This document shows positions 32,811-40,728 of a DNA stretch of 64,000 bases, piece after piece. Position numbers and translations under genes: made by a program. Under the pieces are notes generated by a model, which searched no databases, was not told where the DNA came from, and saw only the letters and a program-made list of their open reading frames with translations. The stretch spans positions 124,001 through 188,000 of the forward strand of contig JABFGB010000006.1 in NCBI GenBank assembly GCA_013112715.1, given 5' to 3'. Position 1 is the first letter of the stretch. Each line of letters starts with the position of its first letter. This DNA is from Chloroflexota bacterium. Lineage in GTDB: Bacteria > Chloroflexota > Anaerolineae > Aggregatilineales > J027.

Positions 32811-34514
32811 GTGGTCACAAAAACCGACGACCCGATGATCGGGCAAATCTTAGGGGATTATCGCATCGTTCGATTGTTGGGCAAAGGCGGCATGTCGCGG
32901 GTCTATCTGGCGACAGATCGTAATTTACAGCGTGATGTGGCCCTAAAAGTCATTACGCTTGATCGTGACCGCGCCAATGAATTGATGAAGCGATTCAAGC
33001 GCGAGGCCCGCACCATTGGCAAACTGGATAGTCACCCCAATATTGTGACCGTTTACCGCTATGCCACTCAAGAAGATACGCATTACATGGCGATGCAGTT
33101 AATTCGCGGTGAGACACTTACCCAAATGTTGGGCCGTCTAAAGCGCAAAAAGAGCTATATGCCCTATGCTGACGTGCTCAATATTATGCGGCAGGTGGCG
33201 GCGGCTTTGGATTATGCCCACAAAAACCAGATTATCCATCGGGATGTAAAGCCTTCCAATGTCATGATTGAAGAGGATACCGGGCGGGTGGTTTTGATGG
33301 ATTTTGGCCTTGTGATGGAGGCTGGCACAGAAAGCACCCTCGGTACAGCGTTCGGGACGCCGCGTTATATCGCGCCTGAGCAAGCGATCTCGTCCCAGCA
33401 GGCTGTTCCCCAAAGTGACATTTACTCATTAGGGGTGATTCTATTTGAAATGCTGACCGGGCAAGTCCCGTTTGACGAAGAATCGGCGATGAGTCTAGCC
33501 CTTAGTCATATCACCAATCCGCCCCCTTCCCCACGTGAAATTCGGGCCGATTTGCCGGAAGCTGTGGCGAAAGTTGTCTTAAAGGCGCTGGAAAAACAAC
33601 CGGAAAATCGTTTTCAATCGGCGAGTGAGATGGTCACCGCTCTGCAATCGGCATTGGGTGAGATTTCTACAATGACCGAAATGCCCGTGCCTGCCCCAAC
33701 ACCTGTGCCTATGAAATCTGGCGCGCCTGTGCCGCCGCCAAGTGCTGCAATGCTGGATGTGCCGACAGATACTCCAAGTAAAACACCTGCTAACGGAGTG
33801 GTTTCTCCGCCTGCCCCTAAGTCAGCGAAAAAATCTGCGCCGAAGGCAGTCAAGGCCGAAGAAATTCCAACTCCTCCACCCCCAAAGCCTGCACCGCCAG
33901 TGACCGCGGCCTCGGACAAAAAAGCCAACAATCGTAAACCCTTATTCTATGGAATTGGTGGTATTGCGGCGCTTTTAATCCTAGCCGCGATTTTGGCGTT
34001 AAGTGGTGTTTTGAGTGACTCAAATGACAAACCCTCCTCAGGAAATTCTGATGGGGGTTCTGGTGGGCAGTCCAATACTGGAACCACCAACAATGGTGAC
34101 GACGGGAGTTTGAAGCTGATTTATGACAATGACTCCCTCACCATTGTCAATATCTCTGACCAAGTCTTGAATCTCACTGGCATCGGGTTCAATTCACTGG
34201 ATAACAGTCGGATGTTCATCTCGCGTGATTTTGGTGCCCAAACGATGAGTGCGTTTGAACCGGGGGAATGTATTCGGGTTTTTATTACAAATGAAGCACT
34301 GCCTGAACCTGAATTATGTCAAGGCATGAAAAAAAATGTGAGCTATTTTGCGAAAGATAGAGATAATTTCTATTGGGTCTGGAATTCAGAACTCAACAGT
34401 GATGCGGAATTTCGGCTTATTCTCAGTACCGAGACGCTCAAAACTTGTAAAGTTGGGCCAAATGAATGTACAGTCAACTGGCCTCAACTCGCGGAAACCA
34501 CCGCCGGACAATAG
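32811..34514 (+). CDS. PknB-like Ser/Thr protein kinase, membrane-anchored
   Basis: 567 residues. Kinase domain about 19-285 with LGKGGMSRVYLA (Gly loop), catalytic K46 in VALKVI, HRDVKPSN (D145), DFGLVM (metal-binding Asp) and the APE motif as IAPEQ. All key residues are present. A Pro/Ala-rich juxtamembrane region (about 290-378), one membrane helix (FYGIGGIAALLILAAILAL) and an extracellular domain of about 165 residues follow. That domain has no PASTA repeats but a beta-rich sequence with cysteines (ECIRVFITNEALPEPELCQG, CKVGPNECTVNW). Starts with GTG preceded by AGGA. An FHA protein that could read its phosphothreonine targets is encoded at 63432-63965. Confidence 0.93.
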   Translation: MVTKTDDPMIGQILGDYRIVRLLGKGGMSRVYLATDRNLQRDVALKVITLDRDRANELMKRFKREARTIGKLDSHPNIVTVYRYATQEDTHYMAMQLIRGETLTQMLGRLKRKKSYMPYADVLNIMRQVAAALDYAHKNQIIHRDVKPSNVMIEEDTGRVVLMDFGLVMEAGTESTLGTAFGTPRYIAPEQAISSQQAVPQSDIYSLGVILFEMLTGQVPFDEESAMSLALSHITNPPPSPREIRADLPEAVAKVVLKALEKQPENRFQSASEMVTALQSALGEISTMTEMPVPAPTPVPMKSGAPVPPPSAAMLDVPTDTPSKTPANGVVSPPAPKSAKKSAPKAVKAEEIPTPPPPKPAPPVTAASDKKANNRKPLFYGIGGIAALLILAAILALSGVLSDSNDKPSSGNSDGGSGGQSNTGTTNNGDDGSLKLIYDNDSLTIVNISDQVLNLTGIGFNSLDNSRMFISRDFGAQTMSAFEPGECIRVFITNEALPEPELCQGMKKNVSYFAKDRDNFYWVWNSELNSDAEFRLILSTETLKTCKVGPNECTVNWPQLAETTAGQ

Positions 34515-34554
34515 TGGCCTATTCATGGCAGCTTGAATAACAAGGTCAGCTATT

Positions 34555-35421
34555 TTGAATCCGATTGGTGTTTCAATTGTTCCCTATACCCCCACCCAAT
34601 ATCGGACGGTGTTGCAATTTTGTGCCCAACAATTTCGCACCCATCATCATCTGGATTGGCGTCAGATCAATGAATGGCTGCGGGACGAATATCACTATAC
34701 TGTGCTGGCCTATTGTCATAAAGAACTAATTGGAGTGTTATCGGTCTCCGCTCCTCACAACGGCACAACATGGTTACGCTTAGTATCGCTGCACGACCAA
34801 GCCCCCGAAAATGCGTTTAATGATCTGCTGCAAGCCGCTCTATCCCGCTGTACCCAATCTGGCATTCACGAAATCGCGGTTCTGGAAATGGAATTTTGGC
34901 TGCAAGTTCTCTTGGAGAAAAGCGGCTTTAGTGCGCTTGACCAGATTGTTCATCTGATTCGAGAGGCTGCCCCGATTGAGTATGAGCCGCCCCGCGATTT
35001 CAAAATTCGTTTGGTACACGGTCATGATTTGCGGATTATTGAAGCCATTGACCATGCAGCTTTTCCCTCGTTGTGGCACATGAGCCTGACCGATTTAGAA
35101 GGATCCAGCCATTATGCCATCAGTTTTACGATGGCGGTGATGGAAAAACATGCCGTCGGTTATCAACTTTCAACTTCCTATTCGGATGGCATTCATCTGG
35201 CACGATTGGCGACATGGCCCTCAGCGCAAAAACGTGGCATTGGTCGAGCGCTGGTGGAGCGCCTCATCGCGCAATTCCCACATCGAGCCATTACCGTCAA
35301 CACGCAATCCAGCAATGTAGCAGCGCGGCGGATTTATGAAAGTCTCGGTTTTGTTACCCAAAAAATGCCCACGCCCGTCTGGCATCTTTCACTCCCGACG
35401 CCAGTAGCCGATTTTGATTAA
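34555..35421 (+). CDS. GNAT-family acetyltransferase, two-domain length
   Basis: 288 residues. The C-terminal half carries a clear GNAT motif A: HLARLATWPSAQKRGIGRAL with the R/Q-x-x-G-x-G/A acetyl-CoA loop, then TVNTQSSNVAARRIYESLGF (motif B). The N-terminal half (about 1-140) also looks like a GNAT-type fold (FRTHHHLDWRQINEWLRDEY, LIGVLSVS) but lacks a clear acetyl-CoA loop, as in tandem GNAT proteins. Substrate unknown. The likely start is TTG at 34555, with AAGGTC nine bases upstream; no ATG or GTG in frame lies close to the fold. Followed after 28 bases by the KARI-like gene. Confidence 0.75.
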   Translation: MNPIGVSIVPYTPTQYRTVLQFCAQQFRTHHHLDWRQINEWLRDEYHYTVLAYCHKELIGVLSVSAPHNGTTWLRLVSLHDQAPENAFNDLLQAALSRCTQSGIHEIAVLEMEFWLQVLLEKSGFSALDQIVHLIREAAPIEYEPPRDFKIRLVHGHDLRIIEAIDHAAFPSLWHMSLTDLEGSSHYAISFTMAVMEKHAVGYQLSTSYSDGIHLARLATWPSAQKRGIGRALVERLIAQFPHRAITVNTQSSNVAARRIYESLGFVTQKMPTPVWHLSLPTPVADFD

Positions 35422-35449
35422 TATGACCCTTTAGAAAAGTGGTTCAGCT

Positions 35450-36448
35450 ATGACGACCCTCTACTATGAAAAAGATGCCGATTTGCGTAATCTGCGCCAG
35501 CGGCAGATCACGGTGATTGGCTATGGCAATCTGGGTCGCTCGGTGGCCCTGAATTTGCGTGACAGTGGCTATGATCTCATTGTGGGTAACCGTGAGGACG
35601 ATTTTGCCCGCCTTGCCCGCAATGATGGATTTATCGTCACACCGATTATCCAAGCAGCGCAGGGGTCGGATACCATTTTTCTGATGATTCCTGATGAAAT
35701 CATGCCGCAGGTGTATTTGGAGCATATCGCACCGAATTTACGCACTGGCGACATGCTGATTTTTGCGTCGGGCTATAACGTCGCCTTTGGCTACATCGAA
35801 CCGCCGAATCATGTGGATGCTGGTTTGATTGCGCCTCGCACGCTTGGCATTGGGGTACGCGATGGTTATTTGAATGGGTTGGGGTATCCCTGCTATGTTT
35901 CGGTTGCGCAAGATGGATCGGGTCGGGCGTGGGAGTATTTGTTGGCTTTGGCTGCCGCGATTGGGGCGTTGCGACAGGGTGCGATTGAGGTGTCGTTTAA
36001 TCAGGAAGTCGAAATTGATTTGTTTGTCCATCAGGCCGTCTTATCGGCGATTCACAGCACACTGCTGGCCGCCGCCGATGTTCTCATCCGCGAAGGCTAT
36101 CCTCCCGAAGTGGCGCTGACCGAACTCTATCTATCTGGTGAATTGGGCATGTTATTTTCGCGGGCAGGCATTACAGGCCTAACCAATGCGTTGCATATGT
36201 TTTCACCCGCTGGACAATATGGCATCATGTCCCGTACAGAGCGCTTCCAAGAGGTCAAAATGCAGCGTCAATTGGAATCTATCCTCGACAACATCCGACA
36301 GGGGAATTTTGCCCAAGAATGGGTTTCGGAATCGGCAGATGGTTATCCCCGCCTAAAAGCCCTACAGCGACGTTTTCAATCGAGTGCCTTGTGGCGTTTT
36401 GAACGCGAGGTGCTGGATATGTTGCGCGGTCTGCCACCTGACGCTTAA
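35450..36448 (+). CDS. Ketol-acid reductoisomerase homologue lacking catalytic residues
   Basis: 332 residues, the length and layout of class I KARI (IlvC). The Rossmann domain has TVIGYGNLGRSVALNLRDSG and MIPDE; the helical domain is recognisable (EVEIDLFVHQAVLS, YPPEVALTELYLSGELG). The KARI reaction makes dihydroxy acids in branched-chain amino acid synthesis and needs H107, K130, D190 and E194. Here these positions read Ser107 (FASGYN), Arg130 (APRTLG), Asp190 and His194 (DLFVHQ in place of DLFGEQ). The residue numbers fall out of the sequence without gaps. Metal binding and isomerase activity are thus unlikely in the classical form. It may act as a plain NAD(P)-dependent dehydrogenase or have another substrate. 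It lies between a GNAT gene and the cobalamin-binding gene, not among ilv genes. Confidence 0.8.
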   Translation: MTTLYYEKDADLRNLRQRQITVIGYGNLGRSVALNLRDSGYDLIVGNREDDFARLARNDGFIVTPIIQAAQGSDTIFLMIPDEIMPQVYLEHIAPNLRTGDMLIFASGYNVAFGYIEPPNHVDAGLIAPRTLGIGVRDGYLNGLGYPCYVSVAQDGSGRAWEYLLALAAAIGALRQGAIEVSFNQEVEIDLFVHQAVLSAIHSTLLAAADVLIREGYPPEVALTELYLSGELGMLFSRAGITGLTNALHMFSPAGQYGIMSRTERFQEVKMQRQLESILDNIRQGNFAQEWVSESADGYPRLKALQRRFQSSALWRFEREVLDMLRGLPPDA

Positions 36449-36538
36449 AAATAGGCAATTGTTCACTCACCATTCCTAAAATTTCTGCGCTATACTCGTA
36501 TTCTAAGTTTCATATTTTCTGAGCAGGGAAAACACCCA

Positions 36539-36937
36539 ATGGAAAATCGCAAAATCCGCGTACTGATTGCCAAACCCGGCCTTGATGGGCATGACCGGGG
36601 CGCCAAAGTGATTGCCCGCAGTCTGCGCGATGCCGGGATGGAAGTCATCTATACGGGTTTGCGCCAAACCCCCGAAATGATTGTGGAAGCGGCGCTGCAA
36701 GAGGATGTGGATGTCATCGGCATGTCTATTCTATCTGGCGCACATATGGCGTTGACCCCGCGTGTGATTGAGCTAATGCACGAAAGCGGGCTGGACGATG
36801 TAAAGGTTATTATTGGCGGCATTATCCCCGATGAAGACGTTCCGGCGCTCAAGTCAATGGGGGTGAGTGAGGTTTTTGGCCCCGGCACCAACACCGATGA
36901 CATTGTAAAACATATCCGCACGGTTGTTTCTGTCTGA
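36539..36937 (+). CDS. Cobalamin-binding subunit of methylmalonyl-CoA mutase type
   Basis: 132 residues forming a stand-alone B12-binding Rossmann domain: [20 protein letters not shown] contains the DxHxxG motif whose His coordinates cobalt, followed by [11 protein letters not shown] and [20 protein letters not shown], ending in FGPGT. Such small subunits work with a separate large catalytic subunit (McmA1 type) in acyl-CoA mutases. No large subunit gene is in the window. The MeaB chaperone gene follows after 14 bases. Confidence 0.9.
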   Translation: MENRKIRVLIAKPGLDGHDRGAKVIARSLRDAGMEVIYTGLRQTPEMIVEAALQEDVDVIGMSILSGAHMALTPRVIELMHESGLDDVKVIIGGIIPDEDVPALKSMGVSEVFGPGTNTDDIVKHIRTVVSV

Positions 36938-36951
36938 TAGAAGGATTGCCT

Positions 36952-37974
36952 GTGTTAAAAACGTTTCCGGAAACACTCGTCAGCCAATTGCTGGCGGGTA
37001 ACCGTCGTGCTTTGGCCCGCACCATTACTGCCGTTGAGAATGAAGCTCCTGAGTCGGTTGAAATCCTAAAAACACTTTATCCCTATACGGGCCGTGCCTA
37101 TACCATCGGGATTACCGGCGCACCGGGTACAGGCAAAAGTTGCCTTGTAACCGCCCTGACTCAACATCTCCGCAAGCAGAACAAAACCGTCGGCATTATC
37201 GCGGTTGACCCCACTAGCCCATTTACGGGCGGCGCGGTTTTAGGGGATCGTTTTCGGATGCGTGACCTTTCTGGCGACAGCGGGGTTTTTATCCGCAGTA
37301 TGGCGAGTCGTGGACATTTGGGCGGCTTGGCGCGTACCACCTATGATGTCATGCGGGTGATGGATGCTGCTGGTTTCGACATTATCATTATCGAAACGGT
37401 GGGGGCAGGCCAAAATGAGGTTGAAATCGTGAAGGCCGCCGATACTACCATTGTGGTTGAAGCCCCCGGCCTCGGTGATGATATTCAAGCGATCAAAGCC
37501 GGGATTTTGGAAATTGCCGATATTTTGGTGGTCAATAAAGCCGATAGTCCGTTGGTACAAAACACGGTTCGTGCTCTCAAGGCCATGCTCGATCTAGGGC
37601 ATCGTCAGCGCTTGGTTGCCCATCACGGCCAGTTAATGGCCCAAACTGACAGCACGGGCGCGCCGGAATATGATTTCCGCGAAGTGCCTATTATCCAAAC
37701 GGTAGCGATTAATGGGCAGGGCATCTCCACATTGGTCGAAGCGATTGATGCACACCGTTCCTATCTGGCTGAGAATGGGATTCGGCAAGATCGCCAGCGG
37801 GCGCGTTTACAAGGCGAGTTGATTGCGCGGCTTAAAGAAACCCTACTGAAAAACCTGTTGGATACCGTTCCCGATGAGACATTCGATCAACTGATTGAGA
37901 GCTTGCTGGCGCGACAAATTGATCCAGTGAGTGCTGTCCAGTCCTTGCTCAATCCCCAAAGGCCATTGTCATGA
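36952..37974 (+). CDS. meaB: MeaB/ArgK-type GTPase, methylmalonyl-CoA mutase chaperone
   Basis: 340 residues. P-loop GTPase of the G3E group: IGITGAPGTGKSCLVTALTQ (Walker A), VDPTSPFTGGAVLGDRFRMR, then IIETVGAGQNEVEIVKAADT, and NKAD as base-specificity motif. MeaB loads and protects the adenosylcobalamin cofactor of mutases. The start is GTG at 36952, six bases after AAGGA; a TTG at 36946 is too close to it. It follows the B12-binding subunit and overlaps the next gene by four bases (ATGA), indicating one operon. Confidence 0.93.
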   Translation: MLKTFPETLVSQLLAGNRRALARTITAVENEAPESVEILKTLYPYTGRAYTIGITGAPGTGKSCLVTALTQHLRKQNKTVGIIAVDPTSPFTGGAVLGDRFRMRDLSGDSGVFIRSMASRGHLGGLARTTYDVMRVMDAAGFDIIIIETVGAGQNEVEIVKAADTTIVVEAPGLGDDIQAIKAGILEIADILVVNKADSPLVQNTVRALKAMLDLGHRQRLVAHHGQLMAQTDSTGAPEYDFREVPIIQTVAINGQGISTLVEAIDAHRSYLAENGIRQDRQRARLQGELIARLKETLLKNLLDTVPDETFDQLIESLLARQIDPVSAVQSLLNPQRPLS

Positions 37975-38246
37975 ACATCATCCAACTGCTCTTTATCATA
38001 CTTGGAATTGTCGGGATGGCTTATGGCCTACGCATTATCCTCAAGCAGTCGGCTACCCTCTATCGTCGGCGCACGGGTCAGATGCGTGAATATGAAGGCC
38101 AAGCTGCCCAACTCATTGGAGTGGGTATCTTGGCATTGGGAATTGGCGCAGTGTTCTTTGGTCTGATTGGTTGGGGCGGTGTGTTCTATGGTCTGGTCGG
38201 CGCTACCATCTATTTTGTGATGGTTTACCTTGCCGACAACCGCTAG
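37971..38246 (+). CDS. Small three-helix membrane protein
   Basis: 91 residues, mainly hydrophobic: LLFIILGIVGMAYGLRIIL, then a polar loop (RRRTGQMREYEGQ), then two helices (LIGVGILALGIGAVFFGLI and GVFYGLVGATIYFVMVYLA). No function recognised. The ATG overlaps the stop of meaB (ATGA), so it is translationally coupled to the mutase accessory genes. Confidence 0.65.
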   Translation: MNIIQLLFIILGIVGMAYGLRIILKQSATLYRRRTGQMREYEGQAAQLIGVGILALGIGAVFFGLIGWGGVFYGLVGATIYFVMVYLADNR

Positions 38247-38358
38247 GTCGAAACTAAACTCTATCTCTATAACTCCCCCTTTCTAAGCTATAATAGAATG
38301 TTGAATTTGAGTTTTCCCCTCATTTTCGGCTTGACCGCTTCCAAGATAGGGCGTATGA

Positions 38359-39171
38359 ATGCACCTGACACCAGAGACCATTGAAGAATACTTCTCACGA
38401 TATGAGTGGAGCTATACCCGCAGCAGCGAAAATACATGGATTACAGGGGTGCGAACTTCGGTTTCCTCCTTCCGAATTTTCATTCGGCTCAGTGAGCACT
38501 GGATTTATTTTGTCATCAATCCGTTTGTGGTAGCCCCACCGAATGCTGAAGACCGCCTGCGCTTTTACTATCACGTCCTGCGCCTTAACCTTGATATGAA
38601 CATGGCAAAATTTGGCCTCGACAGCGATGGCGATTTGTTTCTTGCGGTTGAGCTGCCCACCGAGAATTTTGGCTACAGCCATTTCGCGGATGCCCTGAAT
38701 GGGGTATCGCATCATGCTGAACGCCTTTACAGCGAAGTGTTTAACCTAGCCCACAATGCCACCCTGCTGCATGGTCGTTATGATGATGAACTGCGCGGTG
38801 ATGATCTGCCCAAACGTGAACTCCCTCCTCCCTCCCGCCCGTTGGATGATATGGATTTACCTGAAGATTTGAATGACAGCAGCGAGATTGGGCCAATTAT
38901 CGCGGGCAAGGAAGTACGTATTGTAGATGGCGAAGACGGCAATCCGCGCATCGAATTTGAGACTGCCCATGACTTGGATGCACCCGAAGATTTGCCCCCC
39001 GACATTGCACCTGAAGCCGATAGTGGATTGGCACTTTTGGATGATGCTGGGGAGTTATCGGTTGATGCCCCGCGCAACGAAGACGACCAGCGGGACGGTG
39101 ATGAGCCTGAATCCTCCCAAGCGGACTCGACGGAAAAACTAGACGATAAAGACGAAGACGAGGACGATTAA
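38359..39171 (+). CDS. YbjN-domain protein with long acidic tail
   Basis: 270 residues. The first about 140 residues fit the YbjN (bacterial sensory transduction regulator-like) fold: LTPETIEEYFSRYEWSYTR, FRIFIRLSEHWIYFVINPFV, FYYHVLRLNLDMNMAKFGLD, LFLAVELPTENFGYSHFADA. The last 130 residues are highly acidic and probably disordered (DDMDLPEDLND, ending DKDEDEDD). The YbjN fold resembles type III secretion chaperones; function here is unknown. A possible -10 (TATAAT, 38289) precedes it. Confidence 0.7.
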   Translation: MHLTPETIEEYFSRYEWSYTRSSENTWITGVRTSVSSFRIFIRLSEHWIYFVINPFVVAPPNAEDRLRFYYHVLRLNLDMNMAKFGLDSDGDLFLAVELPTENFGYSHFADALNGVSHHAERLYSEVFNLAHNATLLHGRYDDELRGDDLPKRELPPPSRPLDDMDLPEDLNDSSEIGPIIAGKEVRIVDGEDGNPRIEFETAHDLDAPEDLPPDIAPEADSGLALLDDAGELSVDAPRNEDDQRDGDEPESSQADSTEKLDDKDEDEDD

Positions 39172-39271
39172 TCCTCTGTTGACTGCTGCGAGTAGTTTAG
39201 TGAGTCAACGGTGAGACGAAAGCATCAAAATATCACCGCTTTAGTCTAGGATTAATGGATAGGATAGGCCC

Positions 39272-39853
39272 ATGCGTCCCGAAAATAAACCCCGCCTGCA
39301 TTTTCTCAGCCTTGCGATTGCCGCGATTGGATTGGCAGTCGTAGGGCTGTTTGTTTTTGGTGTTTGGCTAGAGACCCCCGGTGAAAATAACGAGATTGAT
39401 TCGTTTACGGGTTTTGATCTGGCGGCCCGCAATGTCAATTTCACCGAAGATTTTCCGTCCGGAATCATGTTCATTTTGCCGATTGTGGCAGGCGCGATGA
39501 CGTTCCAATTTTATCGGCGCATTGCTACTCCCGAACGCCCCGGTAGTCGTGCCAATAACGCATTGATGCTGTTGCTCGGCATTGTGGTGGTGCTGTTGTG
39601 GGTGCGGACATACACCCTTAATGTGACCGGTGCGCTCAACGAGAGCCTTTTTGTCACATCGGGTGAACATGCCCCTTATACCAACGGTGACATCATTCGT
39701 GACTTTTTCACATCAGAAATCTGGCTTTGTTTGGCCCTGTCTGTGATATTATTGATTTTGCCGTTCTTTGATAAGCGACCTGCTGCCGCTTCGATTTTTC
39801 TAAATCCTGAGCGACAGGGCAATTTCAAACCTAAAGCTGGAAAATACAAATGA
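39272..39853 (+). CDS. Four-helix membrane protein, unknown
   Basis: 193 residues with four hydrophobic helices (about 10-30, 66-84, 97-116, 147-167) and a polar C-terminus. A soluble loop of about 35 residues with FTGFDLAARNVNFTEDFPS separates helices 1 and 2. No family recognised. AGG lies before the ATG, and the end overlaps the prephenate dehydratase start by four bases (ATGA), so it is co-translated with amino acid genes. Confidence 0.7.
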   Translation: MRPENKPRLHFLSLAIAAIGLAVVGLFVFGVWLETPGENNEIDSFTGFDLAARNVNFTEDFPSGIMFILPIVAGAMTFQFYRRIATPERPGSRANNALMLLLGIVVVLLWVRTYTLNVTGALNESLFVTSGEHAPYTNGDIIRDFFTSEIWLCLALSVILLILPFFDKRPAAASIFLNPERQGNFKPKAGKYK

Positions 39854-40728
39854 GTCCAATTATTGTTGCGTTTCAAGGTGAACACGGAGCCTATTCCGAA
39901 GAAGCCGTTCGTCAGCATTTTGGTCGAGAGGTTGAAACCCTCCCCTGCCCCAATTTTCAGTGCCTGTTTGAAGCAGTGCTAACCGGAGAAGCGACCTATG
40001 GGATGCTGCCCGTCGAAAATGCACTTGCTGGAACCGTTGCCCAAAGTTACGAACTACTATTTGAACATGACATGCGGGTGCAGGCCGAAGTTATTTTGCG
40101 TGTCCAACATATGCTGCTTGCGCCTGCCGGAACCAAATTATCGGACATCAAGCGTGTAAAATCTCATCCGCAGGCATTGGCTCAGTGCGAAGGCTATTTG
40201 CGCCGACGTGGATTTGAATCCGTTGTTGCCTATGATACGGCTGGCAGCGCTCGTGATCTTGCTGCGAACCCAGAACCGCATACAGCCTCGATTGCGAGTG
40301 CGCTGGCGGGTGAATTGTATGGCCTCACGGTGTTGGATCGAGGTGTTGAGGATGAACCCTATAATTCTACGCGCTTTTTTGTGATTGGCCTGCATGATGC
40401 CCCCCGCACCGAAGGCCCACAGAAAACCTCAATTGTTTTTGCCGTTCGCCATCGTCCGGCGGCCCTCTATGAATGTCTTGGGGCATTTGCACGACACGAA
40501 GTCAATCTTACTAAGCTAGAATCCCGTCCCATGCGCTCTAAAGCATGGCAGTATTGGTTTTATCTGGATTTTGAGGGCCATGCCGAGGACCCGCAGTGTA
40601 AACAGGCCTTGATGGGGCTACTGCAAAGTGCCTCGATGGTCAAATTGCTTGGTTCCTACCCGGCGGCGACATCGGTGCTTATGCCGGAAAACGACAATGG
40701 ACACGTTCAACGTGGAGGCAAACCATGA
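39850..40728 (+). CDS. pheA: Prephenate dehydratase
   Basis: 292 residues. Converts prephenate to phenylpyruvate in phenylalanine synthesis. The catalytic domain (about 1-185) shows VAFQGEHGAYSEEAVRQHF, GMLPVENALAGTVAQSYELL, KSHPQALAQCEGYL and NSTRFFVIG, in which the Thr-Arg-Phe is the dehydratase hallmark. A C-terminal ACT regulatory domain (about 197-275: KTSIVFAVRHRPAALYECLG, LTKLESRPMRSKAWQYWFYL) would bind phenylalanine; the ESRP allosteric motif is present. No chorismate mutase domain is attached. It overlaps threonine synthase by four bases. Confidence 0.96.
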   Translation: MSPIIVAFQGEHGAYSEEAVRQHFGREVETLPCPNFQCLFEAVLTGEATYGMLPVENALAGTVAQSYELLFEHDMRVQAEVILRVQHMLLAPAGTKLSDIKRVKSHPQALAQCEGYLRRRGFESVVAYDTAGSARDLAANPEPHTASIASALAGELYGLTVLDRGVEDEPYNSTRFFVIGLHDAPRTEGPQKTSIVFAVRHRPAALYECLGAFARHEVNLTKLESRPMRSKAWQYWFYLDFEGHAEDPQCKQALMGLLQSASMVKLLGSYPAATSVLMPENDNGHVQRGGKP

